Of a stretch of DNA of 64,000 nt, positions 24,200 to 36,649 are shown one piece after another (positions within the stretch are counted from its first letter, which is position 1; every line of letters begins with the position of its first letter). The stretch comes from Vitis vinifera (taxonomy: Eukaryota; Streptophyta; Magnoliopsida; Vitales; Vitaceae): positions 4,661,001 to 4,725,000 of the forward strand of contig NC_081806.1 of the NCBI RefSeq assembly GCF_030704535.1, read 5' to 3'. A program made the position numbers and the translations under genes. Under the pieces are notes generated by a model. That model saw only the letters and a program-made list of their open reading frames with translations, was not told the origin of the DNA and searched no databases.

Positions 24200-26367
24200 A
24201 AATCCAATTTGTCAGATAGTACCGGTAGTAACGGGGACATTTCTTAACTTGGGTTGGTGGGCAGAAATAGCTAAACGAAGGCCCCATAAATGTACAATTT
24301 TATGAATGAAATTTGAGAAAATTGAAATTTGAGTTTAAAAACATAATGTCTTTTGGTAAATAAATCAGTCTAGAATCATCATGTTAGTTTCGATTTTAAA
24401 AATAAATTGTTTAATAATCGAATTTTAGTCAAATAAAATTTAATATGTTGAATTTTTTTAATGACTTTATTATTTTTTAAAATATAAAAACATAAGTTAA
24501 TTAATACTAAAATTTCTGAAAACAAAATTATTCAACAATTATCATGTTAGTTAATCCTCTAAACCAATTTTACTTTGAGAAATTTTGGAATTACTTGACT
24601 TATTTTTTGAATTCCAAATTATTTTTTAAAATTAATATACTCGTGAAAGAATCAAACACAATCCAAACAAAACCTCATTTGATTTTAAAATGAATATACT
24701 CTTTGTCTATGCATTATGACACATGTATTACTCCTATTGTAGAAATAAAAATCACTCATGAGTTCGTTAATTAAACAAAAGAGTTTTGAATTAGGATTAA
24801 TTTTATTTTTTGTCCCTACATTTTGAGCTAAATACACTTAAATATCCCTTCTTATTTATGATTTTTATTGACACCTATATAAGGGTAGTTGATGAGATTT
24901 CAAATTTATTATTTTATCCTTTAATCTCATTTATTTATAATTTAAGTTCCTTAGATTATATAATTAACATCCTCATTTATTATATATTTTATAGATTGTT
25001 AAATGAGACACCCATTTCAATACTTAGATTTTTCAAATTTTTATATTTAGAAATCTTGGTGAACTTGTCAGAAGTCTTTTTGACTTTGGTACCCAGAGTT
25101 AGAAGATAGGGAGTATGTTTGTCCTCACTTGCGATGAAGATCTACCAGCGAAGATTCGGTCTTGAGATTTGCTGTCTGGGTGAAATGAGAGGCACATCCA
25201 TGGGCTTTGACTTTTATAGTTGGTTCATGCGGGCAAAACTCAATTTCGATCATGAATCTCAATTATTTAATTTTGTATCTAGCTCATTTCTAGGATGAGC
25301 TCTCAAGACAACGGTTGGAGAATGTGGAAAATAGATTCATCCGCCATTAGAGGGAGTCGTTATAGACTAAGAGGGGCTGTCATGATCTTGACGGTGTCCA
25401 GCTTGTGAATATTGAACAGTGAGATGATGATGTTTTCTATGGTGAAGCGAATGAAGATATAAGAAAATACAAAAGCGCCGTGGTGCTCAAATGATTAGAC
25501 TTCTCGATAATGAAAGAAAGAATAGAAAAAACCGATGGCAGCAACAATGATGATAACAACAAAGACGAAAGGCAGCACCCAGTGCAGCACAACCCTTTTC
25601 ATTTCAGTGTGTGCGCTTGATGCATCATTCTACTAATCTAGAACAAAATTAATGAAAATATGCTCTAGTTTCTCTGCTTTTCATCTCCTTTAGGTTTGTG
25701 GCCTATTAAGGGAAGGGTAAGGACTGGCAGATATCTTAAGCACCTGCCCCATTCCCATCCCTACTCTCCTATAATTTCCCTTTTAACAACTGCGTTCATA
25801 GTCTTTACCTCTTCAATGCCTTTGTTAACCTCAGTAGCTTAGGATCTTGGTCTCTTTTCAAGTATGTAAGGAGCAAGGTCAGGTGTTTCTCACAGGGCAT
25901 TGGGTTCTTTTATCCTCCATTTTCTGGACAATTCACAACTGTTACTGATTTGATTTCTTAACCAAAGCTTTAAAATATGAATTTTTGTCAGGTAGCTTGA
26001 GAAATGCATGGAGCCACTAGAACAGAAGCCACATTTTGTTGTCTCTCCCACCATGAACTTGTCTTCAATTTCCACAAAGAACAGAGGCAACACTCTTTTC
26101 TGTTCTCTGAAAATGGGTAAACTTCAGCATGCATGTCATCTCTTTGTGAAACAAAACAATTTTCCCTGATCATATGTGAAAAGCCTCAAATAAAAAAGAT
26201 AAGCATCGTCAGTAACTTTTGCCAAGAACTCCAGAAACTCACGATATGTTAAGTAAATAACTATGAACATGAAGCACAGAACACAAGAGAATATACCTTA
26301 CCATGCATTAAATGATTGAATTTAATTTCTTTTTCCTTTTTTTTTCTTTTTTGTTTTATTCAATAGA
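24200..26367. other. Intergenic, no supported gene
   Basis: AT-rich to about 25080, then a less AT-rich stretch (25080-25620) without a usable frame. The segment 25640-26367 probably includes the 3' UTR of the hAT-derived gene. Short frames at 25890-26173 are not convincing. Confidence 0.4.
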
Positions 26368-28872
26368 TCAAGGACTACCTTTGCATTCAAGGGGTAGATT
26401 GTCCAACCATGAATCATCCAAGAGAGGGGATGGAGATTCCATTTCAGTGGGCCATTCAGAACCAACATCTATTTCATCAAAAATAATAGGTTTACATTTT
26501 CCATCCCTACTCTGAATAATGGCTTGTAAATGGAGATTGCAATGCACCAGAACCAAATCATTGAGTTTCTCCAGCTCCATTCTGTTGCGTTTCTTGGTAT
26601 GCAGGGCCTCAAAGGAGCTCCAGTTCCACCCGCACCAATGAGAACTGCAAGGTTGGCTCAATATCCGGATTGCAGCCCTCTGCAGTGTTGGGATTTCATA
26701 GCCATATCCTGCCCACCAATCACCTAAGGACGCACAATGGCAAATTAATGGTAAGTGCAGTGTTTTTCAGAATCAAGGAAGAATATTAAATTCATATCCT
26801 TTCAAGACAGTCAAATACACAGGAAGCCTCCATCTGATTCTTACTAAAGTGCAACATAGATTCAGAGCAAACAAGGAGTAGTCATTTAAGGGACCCAAAA
26901 AGGGCATTTCCTATGTCTCAAGTCAATCCAATAGACAGATTTCATCTAACCTATAATACCCTTCCCTAAATATTAAGGTTTCTTTTCTAAAGAATTAAGA
27001 ATGTCCTCAATTTATCTTATCACTCTTTCTTGTCACATATCATGCATGGTGTCTACTGACTAGGGGGACCAAACCCTGTTCTATGTGTGGTATGTGATTA
27101 AGAAAGGATGCTAACTTCTTTCCACCCTCTGACATGAAACTCTTCTCAAGAAAGACTCATCAAAACCCAATACAAAAGGGTTTGAAAATAACTGCAATTT
27201 AATCCATACCTGCAGCATTCAATGTCCTTCCCATGATTGCAAACTCAGTACCAAGAGCACCTTGTGCATTTATATATATAGGATGTTCTTTAGTGATTTC
27301 TATTTTATCTCTATCTTCAGTGGCCATCTTCCTCATGGCTTCTTGAAACCCATTCCGCATCCTCAAATCAACCTTAAAGTTTGGGCCGTAAAAAATGGAT
27401 GGATTAAGGAAAGCTGCTGCTGCATGCAATGGCGAGTGAAGCTGCACATTCCATCTTCTATCAATTATATCCCAAATCGGCATATATTTCTCTTCAATAC
27501 TGTTATAATATCCTTTGATTGCAATCTTTGCCCTCTCTATTCCCTCATATATATATCCCATAGCAGGCATGTCCCCATCTACAATCCTTAGAACCTTAAC
27601 GAGTGGTTCAGACACGCTCACAGCCTCATGTGCAGACTTCCAAAATCTCTCCAAATACAACAAGGACTTCACATTCTGTGCATCAGGACGTCTACTGTAA
27701 ACAGATGACATCCAGTCCATATGAGAGAACATGAGTTTCAGATTGTCTTCCTGAACCACAATGGACCTCAAAGAGAGGAAATTGGTCACAAATCTAGTAA
27801 TTCTTGGGCGGATCAACTCTCTTCCACCAGTGAACTTTCTCATCATATTCAAAATCCATGCATGACTATATATGTAATGTGTGATGGTCTTTGCCTCCTC
27901 CAAGACTGTACTCACCCACTCTTGCTTACTGATATCTTCCAACATCTTGTCAATACAAAATGAAGCACAAGGAGACCAGAACAATGTTGTGTACTTGGCC
28001 ATCAGAAGCCTTCCTGCATAAACATAGCTAGCAGCACTGTCAGTTATTACTTGAACAACATTTTCCAGACCAACCTCCAAAACAACTGACTCAAGCAATT
28101 CATACAAGTAGTGTGCATCATCTGCATGCCCTGATATATCAACTGACTTAAGAAATAGCGTCCCTTTTGGGCATGTTACTGAAAATACCACAAGTGATTT
28201 GGTCCTACCATCAGACCAGCAATCACACAAGATTGTGCAACCTGTTGCTCTCCACCCATCTCTAAGTTTCTTGCAACAATCATTTACATCACATTTCACC
28301 TTTTCCATGAGAGTAGACCTCAACTTTTCATAACTTGGGGCTTTATAGCCCACCCCACACTCAGCTATAGCATCCACCATTTCCTGATAGTACATGGATT
28401 TAGCAGCACTAAAAGGAACAGAATTATGAAAGAAAAATACAGCAACCTTTTTATCAGCATCATCCTGCTTTTGCTTTTGTTCATCATCCACTGCTGGTTG
28501 TTCACTTGGTGAAGGGCGTGGAAATAACAAAGGACAGGTGCTTCCATGCTGTCCACTAGAACCATGGTTAGGATGAAAGTCACCACTAGCAGAAGAGCTA
28601 TTTTGTTGACCATTGGCTGCTAGATCCACCTTTGTTTTCTTGGGAGTTTTCTGTTTCTTGGGGGTGCTCAATATACTTTGTATCTGATCCCGTACATCAT
28701 TTGGGACTTCGGTACAGGAAACTATGTCTTTGTTTTTAATTTGAGCTAAATGAAACTTCATCCTGTAAACCCCCCCACTGAACTCCCGATGACAATAATT
28801 ACATCTAACCTTCTGTCTTGTTGCATCAACAAGGACACAGTGCTCCCAACAGGCATCTCTTCCTCGGACCAT
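26368..28872 (-). CDS. BED zinc finger / DUF659 / hAT-dimerisation protein (hAT transposase-derived)
   Basis: Exon 1 is 28872-27210 and exon 2 is 26723-26368, joined in phase 1 (GCAG|GTATGG ... CTTAG|GTGAT), giving about 672 residues. Seen: an N-terminal BED-type finger (Cys24, Cys27, His41, with the start MVRGRDACWEHC), a Ser/Pro/Lys/Gln-rich linker (about 65-145), a DUF659 region with WSDGRTKS and VITDSAASYVYAG, and in exon 2 the hAT C-terminal motif DWWAGYGYEIPTLQRAAIRIL followed by a conserved tail. Known: this architecture is widespread in plants both in hAT transposons and in domesticated, immobile nuclear genes. I see no terminal inverted repeats with an 8-bp duplication around it, and the frame is open with a proper intron. 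Inferred: a domesticated DNA-binding protein, less likely a mobile transposase. The ATG is chosen because it precedes the finger directly. Confidence 0.85.
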
Positions 28873-30471
28873 TATCTTGGAATAAAAAACAAATTCAGTA
28901 AGATTCCCTATTTCTCACAAAATGAAAATTAAATAATTCCGGAAGAATAAAGCTGAAAATTCTAAAATGAGAAATAAATTGAACAAGACCAATATCCTAC
29001 ATATCTAGTTGAATACCAGTAAAAGAGGGAAATGTAGAATTGTACCAATGAGAAAATCAAACAAAATATTGAATAAGAGAATTCAGGATCTAGTGCAAGT
29101 AACAATCCAAAGAGTAATCTATCGAGCCCATTAAATAATGGTGTTTGCCAGAATTGAACAAGAAACTAATATAGACTTTTAGCGCATGACTTAAACAGTA
29201 GGGATGCCAAAACAAGGGTTTTCATAGAGTGTAGAGTATGCCAACTCTCATACCAGGTGTATTGGATGCAAATATATAAAGCTCATGCCATGTGCTCCCA
29301 GTGGACAAACCTAATAATCCCAAAAGAAAAATCAACCAAACCTGTCAATTACAAAATTTCATTGGGCCATTTGCATTTCAATAAAATGTTACCAACCCAA
29401 CAGTATTTAACATCCAGAAAACTGGCAAATAAAATGCATCCCAAGCCAAAATCTCATAACTACCACCTTGTCTGGGAGAATCAGAAGGAAACTACAACTG
29501 AAATCTTTTTTATCCAGCATTAACTTGGAAACACTAGCATCTAAAGCACCTTTTACATAGATCAACATAGTGCCATATAAACCTAGAGCAATAACATGAT
29601 GAACCTAGTGTCCATAACCTATTGTTAAGAATGGTGAATTAATTTCATCAATGGCATAATCCAGGAAACCATATGCTTTGCCCTGCATTGAATGCCAAAG
29701 CATTTATGTTTTCATTATCAACATAGATTCCCAAAATATGGAACCTTCAGAAGAGGCTGGCTCAACTTTAATGGGATATGATTTATGGTCTAACATTCTT
29801 GTCAATACAATATCCTCATTCTGTTCCAGATCATCATCTCTAATGTAAAATACAGCTCCATTTGGTGTTGTACATTCTATAATGCAATCCACGGTATCCA
29901 GAAATAACAATCACATATCAACATCAAGAGAAGCAATCAGCCAAAGCAGGGAGACTGTTCTAGAGAAAAAAGTGGAATAGTTAATTGGTAATGTGACCTA
30001 AAGAAAATTGAGTAATACTGAAAGGATTTACTAGCAGGGACCTCTGTAAAGTGGGATTCAATCTTTGACCAAACTGAGAAAATAAGAGGTTTACCAAATA
30101 GGGTTGTAACAATAGATATAAGATTATTAAGACTTTTTCCAGGCCTACATCAATGTTGATTTAAAATGCAATACATGAGAATTATGGCTAAATTCAAAAT
30201 TTAACCGTGGGCAAATGGAAAGCAACGACAAATTAGTACAATTCCATCAAGATCAGAAAATTATTGTTACGGAAAAACAAGTGAGTAGTGGACAAAACAA
30301 AGAAAGAGAAAATAAAAGAGCAGCATCCCAAACATAACGTTTACATGGCTTCATCAAATTTGAGGAATGTCTACAAAACACATTGACTCAACTGTGTTTT
30401 GAAAGAGACCAGAAAATAATACAGTATCATTTTAGCAACTAACCATTTACATAAACTCTCAAGATCATTAG
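28873..30471. other. Intergenic with one possible coding exon
   Basis: Mostly non-coding. The only protein-like stretch is the minus-strand frame at about 29704-29910, listed separately. No repeats with clear ends are seen. Confidence 0.4.
29704..29889 (-). other. Possible terminal coding exon, unknown gene
   Basis: The minus strand encodes a compact, acidic, protein-like stretch (ECTTPNGAVFYIRDDDLEQN, then a KVEPASSEGSIFWESML tail) ending in TAA at 29704. An acceptor-like ATTATAG precedes the ECTTPN segment. The composition is unlike the random frames around it. There is no ATG and I could not find the preceding exons with confidence. Candidates for the start of the same gene lie near 38.1 kb on the same strand. 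I do not recognise the family. Confidence 0.3.
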
Positions 30472-30887
30472 TGTAACAACCCACTCCTAATCATGTAGAT
30501 ATTGTTTGCTCTGAGACCAGCAAACCCTTATAACTTTAAAACATATCTACATAGTTGAAAGGAACTCACACATATTTAGTGTTAAAAACTTCTTTCTTTC
30601 TCCGATATGAGATATCGTAATCACTCCCCCACACAAACACAACATCCTCATTGTATCCTATGGGATTATAAGGTTAAACAAATAAACACCCCTTATGTGA
30701 CCAAACAGACAAAGTCCCACACCAAGTTAGGATTGGCTTCGATACCATTAATAACGACCAGCTCCCAACCATGTAAATATTGTTTGCTTTAGGCCTAATG
30801 GGTCCTCACAGCTTCAAAATGTGTCTACACAGTTAAGAAAAACTCGAGCATATTTAATGGGAGGAACTTTTTCCACTATTATGATAT
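30472..30887 (-). mobile_element. TRIM-like miniature LTR element (minus orientation)
   Basis: Read on the minus strand: a 5' LTR (about 30887-30748), a primer-site-like TGGTATCGAAGCC (30747-30735), about 100 bp of internal sequence, a polypurine tract GGGGGAG (30630-30624), and a 3' LTR (30623-30472) that starts TGATTACG and ends TTGTTACA. The LTRs are about 140-150 bp and clearly diverged from each other. There is no coding capacity. This is the layout of terminal-repeat retrotransposons in miniature. Confidence 0.65.
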
Positions 30888-31020
30888 CCTACATCAGCTA
30901 AGGGAAGAAGTTCTTTATATATATATGACCTCCTTTCAACTACGCAAACACGTTTTAAAGTCATGAGAGCCCACTGGGCCCGAAGCAAATAACATCTACA
31001 TGAGAGAGGGTATATCATTA

Positions 31021-31382
31021 TAAATGGTGTCAAAGCTAATCTCCAACCTTGATATAAACCTTTGTTTGTTTGACTCGGATGTTTGTTTATTTGGCCCCGT
31101 AATCCTATGGGATACAAAGTGGACATCGTGTCTATATCTGAGTGAGAGAGGGTGATTATGATACCTTACATCAAATAGGAGAAAAAGTTCCTAATACTGT
31201 GTAAATGGTGTCAAAGCTAATCTCCAACCTTGATATAAACCTTTGTTTGTTTGACTCGGATGTTTGTTTATTTAGCCCCGTAATCCTATGGGACACAAAG
31301 TGGACATCGTGTCTATATCTGAGTGAGAGAGGGTGATTATGATACCTTACATCAAATAGGAGAAAAAGTTCCTAATACTATA
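31021..31382 (+). repeat. Tandem duplication, 181-bp unit, two copies
   Basis: 31021-31201 and 31202-31382 are nearly identical; I find two interior substitutions (TTTGGCCCC/TTTAGCCCC and GGGATACA/GGGACACA). Each unit contains the primer site, internal region and start of an LTR. High identity indicates a recent duplication, younger than the divergence of the LTRs. Confidence 0.9.
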
Positions 31383-31397
31383 TATGTATGAGTTCCT

Positions 31398-33317
31398 TTT
31401 TTTTTGATAGGTAAATAGATTTCATTAAGAGCCAAAGGCTAGAGAAGGGCATACACAGAGTATACCAAAGACATAATAGCAAAAAAACAAAGGGACAAAA
31501 CAAACATGACCCTTACTTGGTGGCTAGCCAGTCAACAAAATCTATCAAAGACAAAGTGTGTTCCTCTATATACACCCTAGCCCAATTCACAAAAGTGTAC
31601 AAAAAAATGGATTTAATGTCTTGATCATTCCTCTCCATATCATCGAATGCTCTCCTATTTCTTTCTCTCCAAATGGTCCACATCAAGCAGAGGGGGGCAG
31701 CTCTCCAAGCTTTCTTCCTTTTCTTGCCCACAAAAGAACCATGCCAACCTAGGAGGTGTTTTTTCACAGTGGAGTGCATCACCCATTGCACCCCAAACAG
31801 GGAGAAAATTAGGAGCCATAACATTCTGGCTTTCTCACAAAACAGTAGAAGGTGATCTGTGGTTTCCTCCTTATGTTTACACAAAAAGCATCTATTGGGG
31901 ATGCTCCAACCAATTCTCTTCAGACGGTCAGTGGTGAGCAACCTATTCCAAGCCGCCTCCCAACCAAAGAAACTAGCCCTAGTTGGAACCCAAGGCGTCC
32001 AAATAGTTCTAGCCGGGAAGGGGGGTTTGGAATCCCTTGAGAATGAGCTATAAAAGGACTTGACAGAAAAGGTTCCATTCTTGTTCTCTTTCCACCGGAA
32101 CAAGTCCTCCACACCTCTTCTAATGGTCAATGGATGAAGCTTACTTAATAAGCTTTCGACTTCTCCCACCTCCCAATCATTAAGGTGTCTGTTAAAACGA
32201 AGCCCCCAGCTACCTCCTCCTTCGTCTTCCTCCCAAGCCTCAGCAACCCATCCTTCTTTGTTGACAGAGAGGTTAAACAAGATGGGGAAAGCTTCCTCCA
32301 GAGATTGATTTCCACACCACAAATCCTTCCAAAACTTCACTCTGGTGCCGTCCCCAATGATGAAGCGGGAATGAGAACGAAAATTCTCCCAACCTTTTCT
32401 GATGGCCTTCCAGACCCCTACCCCATACCGGTTTCTTGCATCTTTGGAGCACCATCCTCCCTCTTGAAGATCATACTTACTAAGGATAATATGCTTCCAT
32501 AGGGGCTCATTCTCATTAGCGAATCTCCACAACCATTTCCCCAGAAGGGCCTTGTTAAAAGTAGCTAGACTACGAATGCCCAAACCACCTTTCTTTTTAT
32601 CGGCACAAACAGCCTTCCAACTCACCAAGTGAGGTTTTTTCTCTAAGGCTCCACCGCCCCATAAGAAATCCCTTTGGATCTTTTCAAGCCTTGCGCACAC
32701 TCTCTTGGGGATCACAAAAAGAGAGAGAAAGTAGGTTGGGAGGCTTGAGAGGGTGCTTTTCAGCAGGGTGAGACGGCCGCCTTTGGAGAGGTATTGCCTT
32801 TTCCAGAGAGATAACCTTTTCCTGAATCTTTCTTCCACTGCATCCCACACCCTAATGGATTTGTAAGGGGCTCCAAGGGGAAGACCCAAGTATGAAGTAG
32901 GTAAGCTACCTATCTTACAACCCAAGACCGCCGCGAGAGTCTCCATAGGAATGCCTTCCCCCACTGGTATGGCCTCTGTTTTATTCAGATTGACTTTTAA
33001 ACCTGAAATCGCCTCAAACCACATGAAGGTCCAACTAAGGTATTGCAACTGATCTGCATCGGCGTCACAGAAAATTAAGGTGTCATCGGCAAACAAGAGA
33101 TGGGACACAACCAGCCCCTCACTTCCTCTTCCTCCCACTTTGAAGCCGGAAATAAAGTTTCCATTTCTTGCTCGGGACAACAATTGGCTAAGAGCTTCCA
33201 TGGCCAAAAGGAAAAGATAGGGGGATAGAGGATCGCCCTGTCTCAGTCCCCTAGAGCTACGAAAGAAGCCCGAGGGGCTTCCATTGATAAGGATCGAGAA
33301 GGAGGCCGTGGAGCAAC
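31398..33317 (-). mobile_element. L1-type LINE, 5'-truncated, recent insertion
   Basis: A 1920-bp element on the minus strand, ending in a poly-A tail (poly-T at 31398-31405 in plus), flanked by a 14-bp target duplication ATGTATGAGTTCCT (31384-31397 and 33318-33331). It is truncated at its 5' end within the reverse transcriptase. Long target duplication, poly-A and 5' truncation are the signature of target-primed reverse transcription. Confidence 0.95.
31513..33317 (-). CDS. LINE ORF2 fragment: reverse transcriptase C-terminal half and zf-RVT
   Basis: An uninterrupted frame of about 600 codons ending in TAG-free sequence up to the stop at 31513. Seen: GLRQGDPLSPYLFLLAMEAL, the RT catalytic motif LLFADDTLIF, LKVNLNKTE, SYLGLPLGAPYKS, the LSKGGRLTLLKSTLSSLPTY thumb region, and near the C-terminus the zf-RVT segment (WTPWVPTRASFFGWEA through CFLCKHKEETTDHLLLFC). 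The endonuclease and the first part of RT are missing through truncation. There is no native start codon; the frame runs a few codons into flanking DNA. The lack of stops supports a young insertion. It cannot be autonomous. Confidence 0.92.
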
Positions 33318-33629
33318 ATGTATGAGTTCCTCTCAACTGTGTAAATTCATTTTAAAGTTGTAAGGACCCTTTGGGACCACTAATAACAATATCTACTTTT
33401 TAATATCTACAATTAAAGTTAAGATAAACCAAAAGGAGTGCCCATTACCCAAACCACCTTCCCGCGCTCCCTCCCTAAGGGCCTCCTAACACCCAAACCC
33501 TTAAGATCCACAAAAATATAACAAAATGACCGAAGTTAAGCATAAACAAATATAGATTTGGTGAGAACTTGAACTTTTGTTGGAGAAAATGTAATTGTAA
33601 ATAGTTATGATGATCTATAAATATTTCTT

Positions 33630-34380
33630 TAATGTTAATCGATGCAGCAAAAATGATGAACATCTTTTGCTCCATTGTAGAGTGGCTTAAGATATTTGGG
33701 GTTTTCACCCTTTTTGGGTTTTGCAAATCATGCCCCACTCAAACTTCAAGTTGATAAAACTTTGTTGGATTAACATAAAAAGAAAAAAAAGAGCAATGAG
33801 ATATGGAAGGGCATTTTGCATGCAATTCTTTGGAGTAATTGGGAAGAAAGGAATGGTACTACCTTAAAGGGGTGGAGCTTCTAATCTTTGAAGAGTTGGA
33901 ATTATGTACTGCAATATTGAACCATAAGGGTTAAGTGGTTAGAGCTATCTCAAATTTTCTAGGGAGGAATTGACCATTGAGACCAAAATTCTTGCTTTAC
34001 TAGCAGGCTTGACTCTTACAAGTTCTTTGGGCTTTGGCAATCTTTTGGTAAAGAGAGACTTGGCTTCATTGATAGATTGGGTATCCCATGGGAAACAAGA
34101 TCCACAAAAATTAGGCTCTTGGGCGTGCAAATCCATCAACATGGCTAGACATTTAGGTTGTTCCTTTTCTTTGATACCCGGCATAGCCAACCACACCATG
34201 GATTGTTTGTCCAAACAAGGGGCATCTAAATTAGTGTTCTTTGTGGGGGAGTCTTTTGCTGCCCTGAGTTGTTATTTTGTCATATTTACCTTTCTTTGTC
34301 TTCAATTTCCTCTTATGTTGTCCGTCTCTTTCAAGGATAACTCATTTTCTCTACTATTATACTCAACTTGGGTTAAATGA
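33630..34380 (+). pseudogene. LINE remnant: zf-RVT and RNase H tail
   Basis: Plus-strand frames, interrupted, encode a decayed zf-RVT piece (KNDEHLLLHCRVA, then DIWGF) and, from 33970, an RNase H-like tail with ILALLAGLTLTSSLGFGNLLV and MARHLGCSFSLIPGIANHTM. This order is found at the C-terminus of plant L1 elements that carry RNase H. It faces opposite to the younger LINE and is much older. No ends could be placed. Confidence 0.65.
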
Positions 34381-35099
34381 TTTGTTTGCTTCTGATCAAT
34401 ATATATGGAATTTATTGTATCTAGGAGATTGTTTCCAAGGAGATTCTGGTGTTTAAATGGAAACCACCTTCATTGACTTTTTTTTTTTTAATCTCTCTTT
34501 GTCTTTAATTTGTTTTCTTTTGCTTTGTTTATCTGGTGAGTATATGGTTCATGCCTATATTTCAGAAGTAAGCTGCAATATCTGACTGCATAGGGTAGGA
34601 TGAGTGGAGAAAGTTCATAATTGTTATTAAGCTTTTATAAAGCTTGGAAATATACTCCACATCATGGAATGCACACACTTAACACACATAAGAATAAATG
34701 CTAAATTGAAGTTTTGAAAGAGCTTGGTAGCCTCTCTCCTTGGTGATGAGCAAAATGTATTTAAACTCCATATTCTTCAACTTGGCTTCACCAGCCTACC
34801 ATTTGAACTCTTGTCAGACTTTAATTTGTTACTATTTTTTTCCCTTAGTTGGAAAAACATTAGTACAATTTACATCAACATCCATTGTTTTGTAGTGTCA
34901 TAATGAAAGAACATATTTTGTCTTGAATGTAATAGCATGGTCTTTTGAAGACAAAGCTCATCCAATATATAACCACTATTGATAAAGGACGATGAAGGCA
35001 CATTGAACAATCTTCTTTTATAGCCAAAACAGAGAATTATATAAATAAGGTCCCTAACAAAAGAGCACACTCAACCCAATACATAGAGACTATGTAAGA

Positions 35100-36330
35100 A
35101 AGATCAAACCAAGAAAAGACAAAAGAGAACAGGGCTGAAACAAGCTTAAGCTATTTACAAAATCTAACAAAGAATTTGCATTCGTCCTCCTCCCTCACGG
35201 CCACTAGCCTATAAAAACAAACTCCTAAGGAATGAACTTTTCAGTGATAATTTTGCCTTCACTCTCTCAAAGTTCTTCTATTTCTTTTCTTCCAAATTAA
35301 CCAATATAGACAAAAGGGAGTCATTTTCCAGACTTCCCTGCACCTCTCATCCAAGAAGCCATCATGCCATCCAAGTGTTAAATCTTTGATTGAAAACAAA
35401 GGAGAACCTAGTATACTCTAAACAAAGAGAAAATTTGACTCCATAACCTCCCCACCCACCCTCAATGAATCAGAATGTGATTGGCAGATTCCTCTCTAAA
35501 TTTGCATAGACAACATTTATTAACCATCACCCAACCATGCTTCATCCATGGATCTTTTGTTGGAATTTCTTCCCACTTCGCATCCCTAAAGAATTTTACA
35601 TTGGAACAGGCTTTCACCCTCCAGATCTCTATGGAAAGAAAAGAAACCACATTGTCAGCAATCAACTTGTCCTCCATATCATTTTTCATAGTCTCTGAAT
35701 GTAATACCTTCAAAAAAGGCTCCACCTACTCTAACTCCCAACCAAAGGAACCTCCCTGAAATTAGGCATCCAGCTCCTTCTAGGTCCATCCCCTAACACC
35801 CAATAATCACCATGCCACCACCCCCAGTCCTTTGCATCTTTAAGAGTAGCTAAATCATACACAAAAATAAAATTTTCTTGAGAAATCTTTCCAACCCTTA
35901 CTAATAGCTATCCAAAGGCTACCCATAAGACTCTCTAATATCCATGGAATGCCACCATCCTTCCTCCTCCCCATACTTCACCAAAATTACTTTTCTTCAC
36001 AAATGGTTCCTCTCCTCAGCAAACGTCCACAATTATTTTCATAAGAAAGCATTCCGATAGCCTCCTAAACCCAGACAACCCTTTTCTTTCCCACCCAACC
36101 ACCCCACCTCCTCCACCACACCCAACAGACCCAAAAAAATCTATTTAGATCTTTCCAAGCCTTTAATAATTTGGAAGACTATAAAGACTATTGTTAGAAA
36201 GGCAAGTCCAATGCCTTTTAACAAATACCAATGCTTCAAAGAGGCCAACTACTTTTTAAATCTCTCCTTAATGGAGCCCAAAACAAGAGTGACTTAAAGG
36301 GAGCTCCTAATGGGAGGCTAAAGCAAGTAA
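35100..36330 (-). pseudogene. LINE remnant, decayed
   Basis: The minus strand from about 36330 gives SLPLGAPFKSLLFWAPLRRDL (compare LGLPLGAPYKS of the intact LINE), then near 36030 a WLWRFANEN-like piece, and at 35462-35725 a zf-RVT segment (IWRVKACSNVKFF ... CCLCKFREESANHILIH). Many stops and indels separate them. An old, inactive insertion. Confidence 0.7.
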
Positions 36331-36420
36331 TGGGTGAACATCTCAAACTGCAAACCAAAATGAAGGGCCACCCTCTCCATTGTTTCCCTCTACCTGCTGC
36401 AATGAGCTCACTTTCTTTTG

Positions 36421-36649
36421 AGGGAGTGTTTGATAAGTGGGACCAGGAATGGAAACATGATGGGAATTGAGGGAAATATTTCAAGTAGAAGAGAGGAATC
36501 AAAATCCTAATGAGAGTAGGATTTAATTTCCACAACAATTAATTTTTTATTTCTATTTACATTCTCAAAAACAATCCAAACACATGAATAAATAGAGATT
36601 GAATTGATTTCTCATTCCCATTCCCTATTCCAGCATCCAAACATAGCCC
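36421..36649. mobile_element. Possible MITE
   Basis: About 229 bp whose ends are imperfect inverted repeats: left GGGAGTGTTTGATAAGTGGG, right (reverse complement) GGGCTATGTTTGGATGCTGG. It lies just beyond the old LINE remnant. No convincing target duplication is seen. Confidence 0.4.

Larger units (their letters stand above)
30882..33405 (+). mobile_element. TRIM-like miniature LTR element (plus orientation) carrying a nested LINE
   Basis: Related to the neighbouring minus element but facing the other way: LTR from about 30882, primer-site-like TGGTGTCAAAGCT at 31025-31037, an internal region, purine tract GAGTGAGAGAGGG, then a second LTR starting TGATTATGATACC at 31334. That LTR is split at 31397 by a 1920-bp LINE and resumes at 33332. 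The internal region and the first 49 bases of the LTR are also tandemly duplicated. The right boundary is approximate. Confidence 0.6.

Noticed and set aside
29704-29910. Methionine start at 29910 for the possible terminal exon
   Set aside because: The codon is TTG, not ATG, so this is not a start; only an exon interpretation is considered.
33315-33336. LINE frame starting at 33336 with Met
   Set aside because: The codon is TTG in flanking DNA beyond the target duplication; the LINE is 5'-truncated and has no native start here.
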